Assembly (NCBI GenBank): GCA_946885905.1
Contig: CAMPHL010000226.1
Location: 1-5,065, forward strand
Source: an uncultured Pseudomonadota bacterium
GTDB taxonomy: Bacteria > Pseudomonadota > Gammaproteobacteria > Burkholderiales > Usitatibacteraceae
Direction of reading: 5' to 3'
Length of the DNA: 5,065 nt
Each line of letters starts with the position of its first letter. Within the stretch, counting starts at the first letter, position 1. The notes below the pieces were generated by a model. It saw only the letters and a list, made by a program, of their open reading frames with translations. It had not been told where the DNA came from and ran no database searches. A program made the translations under genes and the position numbers. This document shows, piece after piece, positions 1-5,065 of the stretch.

Positions 1-276
1 GCGCTCAATAGCGGCACCATCCACCACGACGTGCTCGGCCGCCACGGCGCCACGCGCGTGATGATGAAGCCTGCCGCCGAGGGCAACGGCATCAAGGCGG
101 GCGGGGCCATGCGGGCGGTGTTCGAGGTGATGGGCGTGACCAACATCTCCGCCAAGTGCCACGGCTCGACCAACCCGTACAACGTCGTGCGCGCGACGCT
201 CGACGGTCTCACCCAGCAGCGCCGGCCTTCGGAGATCGCGGCCAAGCGCGGCAAGAAGGTCGAAGAGATCGCCTGA
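1..276 (+). CDS. rpsE: 30S ribosomal protein S5, C-terminal part (5' end outside window)
   Basis: S5 is a 30S protein near the mRNA entry site that contributes to decoding accuracy. The frame is open from base 1 and gives 91 residues before the TGA at 274-276. These align with E. coli S5 from about residue 74 to the end, so roughly the first 70-75 residues lie upstream of the window. Recognisable stretches are the [10 protein letters not shown] segment, the [12 protein letters not shown] segment and the terminal [11 protein letters not shown]; the protein stops two residues shorter than E. coli S5. An ATG at base 31 is internal and not a start. The next gene, rpmD, begins 8 nt after the stop, and its Shine-Dalgarno sequence overlaps the rpsE stop codon, which suggests translational coupling. 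Family assignment is very secure. Confidence 0.97.
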   Translation, partial: ALNSGTIHHDVLGRHGATRVMMKPAAEGNGIKAGGAMRAVFEVMGVTNISAKCHGSTNPYNVVRATLDGLTQQRRPSEIAAKRGKKVEEIA

Positions 277-284
277 GGACAGCC

Positions 285-491
285 ATGAGCAAGCAGGGGA
301 AGCCGGCCGACTCCGGCAAGAAGATCAGGGTGACGCTCGTCAAGGGCCTTACCGCCACCAAGCACAAGCACCGCGAGTCGGTGAAGGGCCTGGGACTCAA
401 GCATCGCAGCCACACGGTGGAAGTGGCGGACAACGCCGCGGTGCGCGGAATGATCAACCGGGTGAGCTACCTGGTGAAGGTCGAGGAATAA
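285..491 (+). CDS. rpmD: 50S ribosomal protein L30
   Basis: L30 is a small 50S protein present in many but not all bacteria. The reading frame gives 68 residues. From about residue 12 it aligns with E. coli L30 (59 residues), including the GLGL segment at about 45-48 and the closing [15 protein letters not shown]. The first 10 or so residues ([12 protein letters not shown]) are an extra polar N-terminal extension. The ATG at 285 is chosen because GAGGA at 275-279 sits 5 nt upstream, and no other in-frame ATG or GTG gives a full domain with a comparable ribosome site. The open frame continues upstream to base 156, but that part overlaps rpsE and is a shadow. The neighbours rpsE and rplO are the usual spc-operon partners. 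Confidence 0.95.
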   Translation: MSKQGKPADSGKKIRVTLVKGLTATKHKHRESVKGLGLKHRSHTVEVADNAAVRGMINRVSYLVKVEE

Positions 492-495
492 CGCG

Positions 496-990
496 ATGGA
501 ACTGAACGACATCAAGCCGGCGCCCGGCGCCAGGAAGAACCGCCGCCGCGTCGGCCGCGGCATCGGCTCGGGCCTGGGCAAGACCGCGGGGCGCGGGCAC
601 AAGGGCCAGAAGTCGCGCGCGGGCGGAGTCCACAAGGTGGGATTCGAGGGCGGCCAGATGCCGCTCCAGCGGCGCCTTCCCAAGCGCGGCTTCCTCGCCG
701 TGACGGTGGAAAAGGCTGCGGAAGTGCGCTCGGGCGACCTCGCGAAGGTGGGCTCCGAGGCGATCGACCTCGCGAGCCTCAAGAAGGCCGGCCTCGTGCC
801 CGGTGGCGTGAGCCGCGCCAAGATCATCCTCGCCGGCAAGGTCGAGAAGAAATTCTCGGTCTCTGGCGTGGGCGCGTCCAAGGGAGCCAGGGAAGCCATC
901 GAGAAGGCCGGCGGCAGCGTGGCGGCCCTCGCGGCGGCCGAGCCGCAGAAGAAGCTCGCCAAGAAGGCGAGTGCCGCGGCGGCCAAGTAA
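496..990 (+). CDS. rplO: 50S ribosomal protein L15
   Basis: L15 is a late-assembling 50S protein that binds 23S rRNA with a long basic N-terminal extension. The protein has 164 residues against 144 in E. coli. The glycine/arginine-rich rRNA-binding segment [20 protein letters not shown] is at about 20-39, followed by [18 protein letters not shown] at about 49-66. The globular part ends near IEKAGG at 135-140. The last 22 or so residues are a tail made mostly of Ala and Lys that E. coli lacks. The ATG at 496 lies 4 nt after the rpmD stop, and its Shine-Dalgarno GAGGA (483-487) is inside the last codons of rpmD, so the two genes are probably coupled. secY follows after 18 nt, as in other spc operons. 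Confidence 0.97.
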   Translation: MELNDIKPAPGARKNRRRVGRGIGSGLGKTAGRGHKGQKSRAGGVHKVGFEGGQMPLQRRLPKRGFLAVTVEKAAEVRSGDLAKVGSEAIDLASLKKAGLVPGGVSRAKIILAGKVEKKFSVSGVGASKGAREAIEKAGGSVAALAAAEPQKKLAKKASAAAAK

Positions 991-993
991 CGA

Positions 994-1011
994 ACGGAGA
1001 ACGCGTCATTG
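994..1011 (+). promoter_or_regulatory. Ribosome binding site and TTG start of secY
   Basis: GGAGA at 996-1000 is followed by 8 nt and then TTG at 1009-1011. The TTG is in frame with SecY and gives the expected N-terminus just before the conserved GDLKRR segment. No in-frame ATG or GTG lies between the rplO stop and that segment, so the TTG is the only sensible start. The overlapping ATT at 1008-1010 is out of frame. Confidence 0.8.
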
Positions 1012-2331
1012 TCGGCTAATCCCCTCGCGACCCTCGGGAAGCTGGGCGACCTCAAGCGTCGCCTCTGGTTCCTCATGGGCGCCCTGGTCGTCTACCGCAT
1101 CGGGACCTACATCCCGGTGCCGGGCATCGACCCGGCGGAGCTCGCGCGCCTGTTCCAGCAGACGCGCGGCGGCATCCTGGACATGTTCAACATGTTCTCG
1201 GGAGGAGCGCTGTCGCGCTTCTCGATATTCGCGCTCGGCATCATGCCGTACATCTCGGCCTCGATCATCATGCAGTTGATGAGCGTGGTGTCGCCGCAGC
1301 TGGAAGCCCTCAAGAAGGAGGGCGAGGCCGGCCGGCGCAAGATAACCCAGTACACGCGCTACGGCACCGTGGTGCTGTCGCTCTTCCAGGCGCTCGGCAT
1401 CTCGATCGCGCTCGAGTCGCAGCCCGGCCTGGTTGTCGACCCGGGCCTCGCCTTCCGCATCGTGACCGTTCTTACGCTCACCACCGGCACCATGTTCCTC
1501 ATGTGGCTGGGCGAGCAGATCACCGAGCGCGGCATCGGCAACGGCATCTCGATGATCATCTTCGCGGGCATCGTGGCGGGCCTGCCCTCGGCCATCGGCG
1601 GCACGCTGGAGCTCGTGCGCACGGGCGCCATGTCCATCTTCGTCGGCCTGCTGATCTTCGCGCTCGTGGTCGGCGTCACCGCCTTCGTGGTGTACATCGA
1701 GAAGGGACAGCGGCGCATCCTGGTGAACTACGCCAAGCGGCAGGTCGGCAACCGCCTCTATGGCGGCCAGAGCTCGTTCCTGCCGCTCAAGCTCAACATG
1801 TCGGGCGTGATCCCGCCGATCTTCGCCTCGTCGATCATCCTGTTCCCGGCCACGCTGGCGAGCTGGTTCGGCGGCGGCGAGGGCATGACGTGGCTGAAGG
1901 ACCTGTCGGCGGCGCTCTCGCCCGGCCAGGTCCTGTACGTTGCGCTGTACGCGGCGGCGATCATCTTCTTCTGCTTCTTCTACACGGCGCTGGTGTTCAA
2001 CTCCAAGGAAACGGCCGACAACCTCAAGAAGAGCGGGGCGTTCGTGCCGGGCATCCGGCCCGGGGACCAGACGGCGCGCTACATCGACCGGATCATCACG
2101 CGGCTCACGCTCGTGGGCGCCATCTACATCACGCTGGTCTGCCTGCTGCCCGAGTTCCTGACGAGCCAGTACAACGTGCCCTTCTACTTCGGCGGCACGT
2201 CGCTGCTGATCACGGTCGTGGTCACGATGGATTTCATGGCGCAGCTGCAGGCATACCTCATGTCGCACCAGTACGAGAGCCTGCTCAAGAAGGCCAACTT
2301 CAAGGGGACCGGCGGGTTCCCGGTGAGATAG
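1009..2331 (+). CDS. secY: Preprotein translocase channel subunit SecY
   Basis: SecY forms the inner-membrane channel through which SecA pushes unfolded preproteins, and through which ribosomes insert membrane proteins; it works with SecE and SecG. The 440 residues (E. coli has 443) start at a TTG codon. Ten membrane helices are visible at about 19-39, 72-92, 117-136, 150-170, 180-200, 210-230, 267-287, 307-329, 366-384 and 397-416. The plug region [11 protein letters not shown] is at 59-69. The cytoplasmic loop with [13 protein letters not shown] precedes helix 7. The loop VPGIRPGDQ at about 346-354 contains Arg350, equivalent to E. coli Arg357, which is needed for SecA-driven translocation. 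The C-terminus has a few residues (GGFPVR) not found in E. coli. The stop TAG directly abuts the infA ATG. No truncation or frameshift is seen. Confidence 0.98.
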   Translation: MSANPLATLGKLGDLKRRLWFLMGALVVYRIGTYIPVPGIDPAELARLFQQTRGGILDMFNMFSGGALSRFSIFALGIMPYISASIIMQLMSVVSPQLEALKKEGEAGRRKITQYTRYGTVVLSLFQALGISIALESQPGLVVDPGLAFRIVTVLTLTTGTMFLMWLGEQITERGIGNGISMIIFAGIVAGLPSAIGGTLELVRTGAMSIFVGLLIFALVVGVTAFVVYIEKGQRRILVNYAKRQVGNRLYGGQSSFLPLKLNMSGVIPPIFASSIILFPATLASWFGGGEGMTWLKDLSAALSPGQVLYVALYAAAIIFFCFFYTALVFNSKETADNLKKSGAFVPGIRPGDQTARYIDRIITRLTLVGAIYITLVCLLPEFLTSQYNVPFYFGGTSLLITVVVTMDFMAQLQAYLMSHQYESLLKKANFKGTGGFPVR

Positions 2332-2334
2332 ATG
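2322..2334 (+). promoter_or_regulatory. Ribosome binding site of infA inside the secY end
   Basis: The last codons of secY contain GGTGA (2322-2326), which matches the 3' half of the consensus AGGAGGTGA. Aligned to that consensus, the GG core ends 8 nt before the ATG at 2332, which is a normal spacing. The secY TAG (2329-2331) is immediately followed by the infA ATG, so terminating ribosomes could restart directly. Confidence 0.55.
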
Positions 2335-2550
2335 GCGAAGGAAGAGACCATCCAGATGCAGGGGGAGATCGTGGAGACCCTCCCCAACGCTATGTTCAGG
2401 GTGAAGCTCGAGAACGGGCACGTGGTGCTCGGCCACATCTCCGGGAAGATGCGCATGCACTACATCCGCATCCTGCCGGGGGACAAGGTGACCGTGGAGC
2501 TCACGCCCTACGATTTGACCAAGGCGCGGATCACGTTCCGCGCCAAGTAA
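2332..2550 (+). CDS. infA: Translation initiation factor IF-1
   Basis: IF1 occupies the 30S A site during initiation and cooperates with IF2 and IF3. The 72 residues equal the E. coli length and form a single OB-fold (S1-like) domain. Nearly every landmark is present: [11 protein letters not shown] at 9-19, [11 protein letters not shown] at 22-32, HISGKMR at 35-41, YIRIL at 44-48 and [13 protein letters not shown] at 50-62. The E. coli K-N after HISGKMR is M-H here (42-43). In E. coli infA sits far from the ribosomal protein genes; its position between secY and rpmJ is known from betaproteobacteria and from Gram-positive bacteria such as Bacillus, where adk and map also intervene. Those two genes are absent here. 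Some betaproteobacteria carry a second infA copy elsewhere, which this window cannot address. Confidence 0.97.
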   Translation: MAKEETIQMQGEIVETLPNAMFRVKLENGHVVLGHISGKMRMHYIRILPGDKVTVELTPYDLTKARITFRAK

Positions 2551-2561
2551 GGAGAACGACG

Positions 2562-2675
2562 ATGCGAGTGCAGGCTTCCGTCAAGAAAATCTGCCGCAAG
2601 TGCAAGATCGTGCGGCGCAAGCGCGTGGTGCGCGTGATCTGCACGGATCCGCGGCACAAGCAGCGTCAAGGCTAA
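2562..2675 (+). CDS. rpmJ: 50S ribosomal protein L36 (zinc-binding form)
   Basis: L36 is the smallest 50S protein and binds 23S rRNA. The gene encodes 37 residues, beginning [15 protein letters not shown] and ending HKQRQG. The zinc-ribbon ligands Cys11, Cys14, Cys27 and His32 are all present, so this is the zinc-binding (C+) type rather than the zinc-free paralogue that some bacteria use under zinc starvation. It is one residue shorter than E. coli L36, in the Cys27-His32 loop. The ATG at 2562 is preceded by a strong GGAGA at 2551-2555 with 6 nt spacing, directly after the infA stop codon. The frame is open far upstream through secY and infA, but that part is a shadow. The gene closes the classical spc part, and rpsM follows after 12 nt. 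Confidence 0.97.
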   Translation: MRVQASVKKICRKCKIVRRKRVVRVICTDPRHKQRQG

Positions 2676-2687
2676 CGAGGACCCGAC

Positions 2688-3062
2688 ATGGCCCGTATTG
2701 CAGGCATCAACATCCCGAACCACCAGCACACCGCGATCGCGCTCACCGCGATCTTCGGCATCGGCCGCTCGCGCGCGCGCATGATCTGCGACGCGGTGGG
2801 CGTGAAGCACTCCGCCAAGATCAAGGACCTCTCGGACGCCGAGATGGACAAGATCCGCGAGCAGGTGACCAAGTTCACCGTCGAGGGCGACCTTCGCCGC
2901 GAGACGTCGATGAACATCAAGCGGCTGATGGACCTGGGCTGCTACCGCGGCGTGCGCCACAAGAAGGGCCTGCCCGTACGCGGCCAGCGCACGCGCACCA
3001 ACGCGCGCACCCGGAAGGGGCCGCGCAAGGCCGTGCGGCTCAGCAAGTCCGCCACCGCCTAA
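2688..3062 (+). CDS. rpsM: 30S ribosomal protein S13
   Basis: S13 sits in the head of the 30S subunit, forms bridges to the 50S subunit, and its C-terminal tail touches the P-site tRNA. The 124 residues compare with 118 in E. coli. Conserved parts are the N-terminal [11 protein letters not shown], the GIGRSRA helix-turn region at 24-30, VEGDLRRE at 65-72, LMDLGCYRG at 80-88, and the basic tail signature [17 protein letters not shown] at 98-114. The last ten residues ([10 protein letters not shown]) extend beyond the E. coli end. GAGGA at 2677-2681 lies 6 nt before the ATG. In E. coli this gene opens the alpha operon behind a long S4-binding leader; here only 12 nt separate it from rpmJ. Confidence 0.98.
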   Translation: MARIAGINIPNHQHTAIALTAIFGIGRSRARMICDAVGVKHSAKIKDLSDAEMDKIREQVTKFTVEGDLRRETSMNIKRLMDLGCYRGVRHKKGLPVRGQRTRTNARTRKGPRKAVRLSKSATA

Positions 3063-3090
3063 CGGAATCGAAGGAAGGAACGCTTAGACC

Positions 3091-3483
3091 ATGGTCAAAC
3101 CCGCCGCAACCCGCGCCCGCAAGAAGGCCAAGAAGGTCGTGTCCGAGGGCATCGCCCACGTCCACGCCTCCTTCAACAACACGATCATCACGATCACCGA
3201 CCGCCAGGGCAACGCCCTCTCGTGGGCAACCTCGGGCGGCGCCGGCTTCAAGGGCTCGCGCAAGTCGACGCCCTTCGCCGCGCAGGTCGCCGCGGAGTCC
3301 GCGGGCCGCGCCGCGCAGGAGCATGGCGTGAAGAACCTCGAAGTGCGCATCAAGGGCCCCGGCCCGGGCCGTGAATCCGCGGTGCGCGCGCTGAACGCCC
3401 TGGGCCTCAAGATCGTGTCGATCGCCGACGTGACGCCGGTGCCGCACAACGGCTGCCGCCCTCCGAAGCGTCGGCGGATGTAA
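3091..3483 (+). CDS. rpsK: 30S ribosomal protein S11
   Basis: S11 lies on the 30S platform near the E site and the 3' end of 16S rRNA. The 130 residues (E. coli 129) begin with a basic segment (RARKKAKK at 8-15). These are followed by the conserved [15 protein letters not shown] at 23-37, [14 protein letters not shown] at 52-65, KGPGPGRES at 88-96 and [17 protein letters not shown] at 113-129. The Asn120-Gly121 pair matches the site where E. coli S11 carries an isoaspartate (Asn119 there); whether that modification occurs here is inference. The ATG at 3091 is preceded by the purine-rich AAGGAAGGAA at 3071-3080, ending 10 nt upstream. The gap to rpsM is 28 nt and to rpsD 60 nt. Confidence 0.98.
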   Translation: MVKPAATRARKKAKKVVSEGIAHVHASFNNTIITITDRQGNALSWATSGGAGFKGSRKSTPFAAQVAAESAGRAAQEHGVKNLEVRIKGPGPGRESAVRALNALGLKIVSIADVTPVPHNGCRPPKRRRM

Positions 3484-3491
3484 CGAGGAAC

Positions 3492-3516
3492 GGGTTGCCG
3501 TAGCGCCGGGCAGCCC
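3492..3516 (+). other. Hairpin in the rpsK-rpsD gap, function unknown
   Basis: GGGTTGCC at 3492-3499 can pair with GGCAGCCC at 3509-3516. This gives an 8-bp stem with one G-U pair and a 9-nt loop. It is followed by CCAATGC and no run of T, so it does not look like an intrinsic terminator. It ends 16 nt before the rpsD Shine-Dalgarno and leaves that site free. It could be an RNA processing or stability element or a binding site for S4, but none of these is shown by the sequence. In GC-rich DNA a chance stem of this size is quite possible. Confidence 0.4.
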
Positions 3517-3532
3517 CCAATGCAAAGAGATT

Positions 3533-3546
3533 AGGAGAAAGCCGTG
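3533..3546 (+). promoter_or_regulatory. Ribosome binding site and GTG start of rpsD
   Basis: AGGAGA at 3533-3538 is followed by 5 nt and the GTG at 3544-3546. The GTG gives the invariant S4 N-terminus MARYTGPK. No in-frame ATG lies nearby, so the GTG is the start. With the 60-nt gap upstream, rpsD appears less closely coupled to its upstream neighbour than most genes here, and its own ribosome site matters. Confidence 0.8.
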
Positions 3547-4164
3547 GCACGTTATACCGGACCGAAGTGCAAGCTCTCGCGCCGGGAGGGGACCGACCTC
3601 TTCCTGAAGAGCGCGCGCCGCTCCCTCGACACGAAGTGCAAGCTCGACTCGCGCCCCGGCCAGCACGGCGCCAAGTCGACGCGCATCTCGGAGTACGGCA
3701 CGCAGCTGCGCGAGAAGCAGAAGATCCGCCGTATGTACGGCGTGCTCGAGCGCCAGTTCCGCAACTACTTCGACAAGGCGATCACGAAGCGCGGCGCCAC
3801 GGGCGAGGTGCTCCTGCAGATGCTCGAGAGCCGCCTCGACAACGTCGTTTACCGCATGGGCTTCGCGTCGACGCGCGCCGAGGCACGCCAGCTCGTGTCG
3901 CACAAGGCGATCGAGGTGAACGGCAAGCCCGTGAACATCCCCTCGTACCTGCTGCGCGCGGCCGACGTGGTGTCGGTGCGCGAGAAGTCCCGCGCACAGC
4001 TGCGCATCAAGAGCTCGCTCGATCTCGCCGAGCAGAACGGGTTCCCGAGCTGGGTCGAGGTCGACGCCAAGAACTTCAAGGGCACGTTCAAGCAACTGCC
4101 CGACCGGGCCGAGTTCGCCAACGACGTGAACGAACAGCTGGTGGTCGAGCTTTACTCGAAGTAA
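3544..4164 (+). CDS. rpsD: 30S ribosomal protein S4
   Basis: S4 is a primary 16S rRNA-binding protein that nucleates 30S assembly. In E. coli it also represses the alpha operon and takes part in rRNA antitermination. The 206 residues match the E. coli length. The N-terminal domain contains [19 protein letters not shown] at 10-28, PGQHG at 38-42 and the [12 protein letters not shown] helix at 65-76. The S4 RNA-binding domain runs from about 96 to 150 ([37 protein letters not shown]). The C-terminus INVELYSK-like motif reads VVELYSK. Cys9 and Cys32 remain of the four-cysteine zinc motif seen in S4 of some bacteria; the other two positions are not cysteine, so zinc binding is unlikely. The start is GTG. 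The protein is flanked on both sides by 60-nt gaps. Confidence 0.98.
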   Translation: MARYTGPKCKLSRREGTDLFLKSARRSLDTKCKLDSRPGQHGAKSTRISEYGTQLREKQKIRRMYGVLERQFRNYFDKAITKRGATGEVLLQMLESRLDNVVYRMGFASTRAEARQLVSHKAIEVNGKPVNIPSYLLRAADVVSVREKSRAQLRIKSSLDLAEQNGFPSWVEVDAKNFKGTFKQLPDRAEFANDVNEQLVVELYSK

Positions 4165-4182
4165 CCGAATCTGAAGGACGCT

Positions 4183-4194
4183 GGAGCTTGCTCC
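4183..4194 (+). other. Small hairpin with CUUG tetraloop in the rpsD-rpoA gap
   Basis: GGAG (4183-4186) and CTCC (4191-4194) flank CTTG, giving a 4-bp stem with a G(CUUG)C loop. CUUG is one of the known stable RNA tetraloops. The stem cannot be lengthened, since T4182 faces T4195, and no T-run follows, so it is not a terminator. It may be a chance structure. Confidence 0.3.
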
Positions 4195-4210
4195 TCTAAC
4201 GCATCTGGCC

Positions 4211-4227
4211 GAGGTACCCCCGAAATG
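4211..4227 (+). promoter_or_regulatory. Ribosome binding site and start of rpoA
   Basis: GAGGT at 4211-4215 matches the anti-Shine-Dalgarno sequence and ends 9 nt before the ATG at 4225. That ATG gives the typical alpha N-terminus [17 protein letters not shown] at 4193-4196 could pair with the GAGG, but only over 4 bp across a 14-nt loop, so strong masking is not expected. Confidence 0.7.
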
Positions 4228-5065
4228 CAAAGCAACGCGACGAATTTCCTGAAGCCCCGCATCATCGACGTACAGAACCTCTCGCCCACCCACGCGAAGG
4301 TCATCATGGAGCCCTTCGAGCGCGGCTACGGCCACACCCTGGGCAACGCGCTGCGCCGCATCCTGCTCTCCTCGATGCCGGGCTACGCCGCCACCGAGGT
4401 GAAGATCGCGGGCGTGCTGCACGAGTACTCCACGATCGAGGGCGTGCAGGAGGACGTCGTCGACGTGATCCTGAACCTCAAGGGGGTGGTGATGAAGCTG
4501 CACAACCGCTCGGAGGCCACGCTCAAGCTGAAGAAGTCGAACGCGGGCCCGGTGACCGCCGCCGACATCGAGCAGACGCACGACGTCGAGATCATCAACC
4601 CCGACCACGTGATCGCCCACCTCACCCAGGGCGGCAAGATCGACATGACGGTCAAGATCGAGAAGGGACGCGGCTACGTGCCGGCCACCTCGCGCCGCCA
4701 GGACGACTCGCGCTCGATCGGCTCGATCCTGCTCGACGCCTCGTTCTCGCCGGTGCGCCGCGTGAGCTACCAGGTCGAGAGCGCGCGCGTCGAGCAGCGC
4801 ACCGACCTCGACCGCCTGGTGATCGACATCGAGACCAATGGCGTGATCGAGCCGGAAGAAGCGGTGCGCTATTCCGCCAGCGTCCTCGTGGACCAGCTGT
4901 CGGTGTTCGCCTCGCTGCAATCGACCTCGGACGAGCGCCAGGAAACCGCGCAGCCGCAGGTCGACCCGATCCTGCTCCAGCCGGTCGACGACCTCGAGCT
5001 CACGGTGCGCTCGGCCAACTGCCTCAAGGCCGAGAACATCTACTACATCGGCGACCTCATCCAGC
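4225..5065 (+). CDS. rpoA: RNA polymerase alpha subunit, N-terminal 280 residues (3' end outside window)
   Basis: Alpha dimerises to start RNA polymerase assembly, and its C-terminal domain contacts UP-element DNA and activators. From the ATG at 4225 the frame stays open to the window end, giving 280 codons plus one base of the next. About 45-50 residues are missing by comparison with E. coli (329). The N-terminal domain (about 1-231) shows [10 protein letters not shown] at 8-17, the dimer and assembly helix [17 protein letters not shown] at 37-53 with Arg45 in the E. coli position, [13 protein letters not shown] and GRGYVPA. The linker is about 232-245 ([13 protein letters not shown]). The C-terminal domain opens with [20 protein letters not shown]. 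Arg262 and Asn265 match E. coli Arg265 and Asn268, the DNA-contacting residues of the 265 determinant. rplQ would be expected next, beyond the window. Confidence 0.98.
   Translation, partial: MQSNATNFLKPRIIDVQNLSPTHAKVIMEPFERGYGHTLGNALRRILLSSMPGYAATEVKIAGVLHEYSTIEGVQEDVVDVILNLKGVVMKLHNRSEATLKLKKSNAGPVTAADIEQTHDVEIINPDHVIAHLTQGGKIDMTVKIEKGRGYVPATSRRQDDSRSIGSILLDASFSPVRRVSYQVESARVEQRTDLDRLVIDIETNGVIEPEEAVRYSASVLVDQLSVFASLQSTSDERQETAQPQVDPILLQPVDDLELTVRSANCLKAENIYYIGDLIQ

Noticed and set aside
1006..2460. Minus-strand open frame of 484 codons opposite secY and infA
   Set aside because: Same pattern: antisense to a certain membrane-protein gene, very rich in charged residues, and no domain seen.
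1503..2675. Long + strand frame overlapping secY and infA that ends in rpmJ
   Set aside because: Only the last 37 codons are a real gene (rpmJ). The rest is a shifted-frame shadow of secY and infA.
2769..2780. Alternating CG run in rpsM
   Set aside because: It encodes the Ser-Arg-Ala-Arg stretch of S13 with the GC-rich codons used throughout the window, so no special DNA role is needed.
3492..3516. Reading the rpsK-rpsD hairpin as an intrinsic terminator
   Set aside because: No T-run follows the stem, and the downstream genes rpsD and rpoA have no promoter of their own that I can see.
3495..3523. Possible promoter with TTGCCG before rpsD
   Set aside because: At 17 nt spacing the -10 position reads CAATGC, which lacks the key bases of TATAAT, and the TTGCCG is part of the hairpin.
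3520..3534. Four-codon mini-frame (Met-Gln-Arg-Asp) whose TAG overlaps the rpsD Shine-Dalgarno
   Set aside because: No ribosome site precedes its ATG and it is far too short to separate from chance.
3040..4920. Minus-strand open frame of 626 codons opposite rpsK, rpsD and rpoA
   Set aside because: It lies opposite three certain genes. Its translation is dominated by Arg, His, Asp, Ala and Leu with no recognisable domain, as expected for the antisense frame of GC-rich genes that avoid certain codons. No ribosome site supports it.

Overview
The window is a stretch of the bacterial ribosomal-protein superoperon, the joined spc and alpha operons, with every gene on the + strand. The order is rpsE (3' part), rpmD, rplO, secY, infA, rpmJ, rpsM, rpsK, rpsD, rpoA (5' part). 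The DNA is GC-rich, with G or C at most third codon positions. The proteins look proteobacterial, and several points suggest a betaproteobacterium: infA lies between secY and rpmJ, S4 carries the KSARRSL...KCKLDS stretch I recall from that class, and SecY and alpha align closely with the E. coli forms. The genus cannot be named from this sequence.

Layout: positions 1-2675 are the distal spc part. It encodes ribosomal proteins S5, L30 and L15, the translocon channel SecY, initiation factor IF1 and L36. Positions 2688-5065 are the alpha part, encoding S13, S11, S4 and the RNA polymerase alpha subunit. Gaps between genes are 0-28 nt, except two gaps of exactly 60 nt on either side of rpsD. No stretch above 300 nt lacks a gene. 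I see no promoter, no intrinsic terminator, no mobile element, no RNA gene and no CRISPR array. The spc and alpha parts therefore look like one transcription unit that enters and leaves the window.

The genes jointly supply translation (30S proteins S5, S13, S11, S4; 50S proteins L30, L15, L36; IF1), transcription (RpoA) and protein export (SecY). The non-routine details are small. secY has a TTG start and rpsD a GTG start. The secY and infA reading frames abut with no gap. There is no room upstream of rpsM for the long S4-binding leader known from E. coli, while each 60-nt gap around rpsD holds a small hairpin. L30 has a short N-terminal extension and L15 a Lys/Ala-rich C-terminal tail. I found no sign of a new biological system; this is a conserved housekeeping region.
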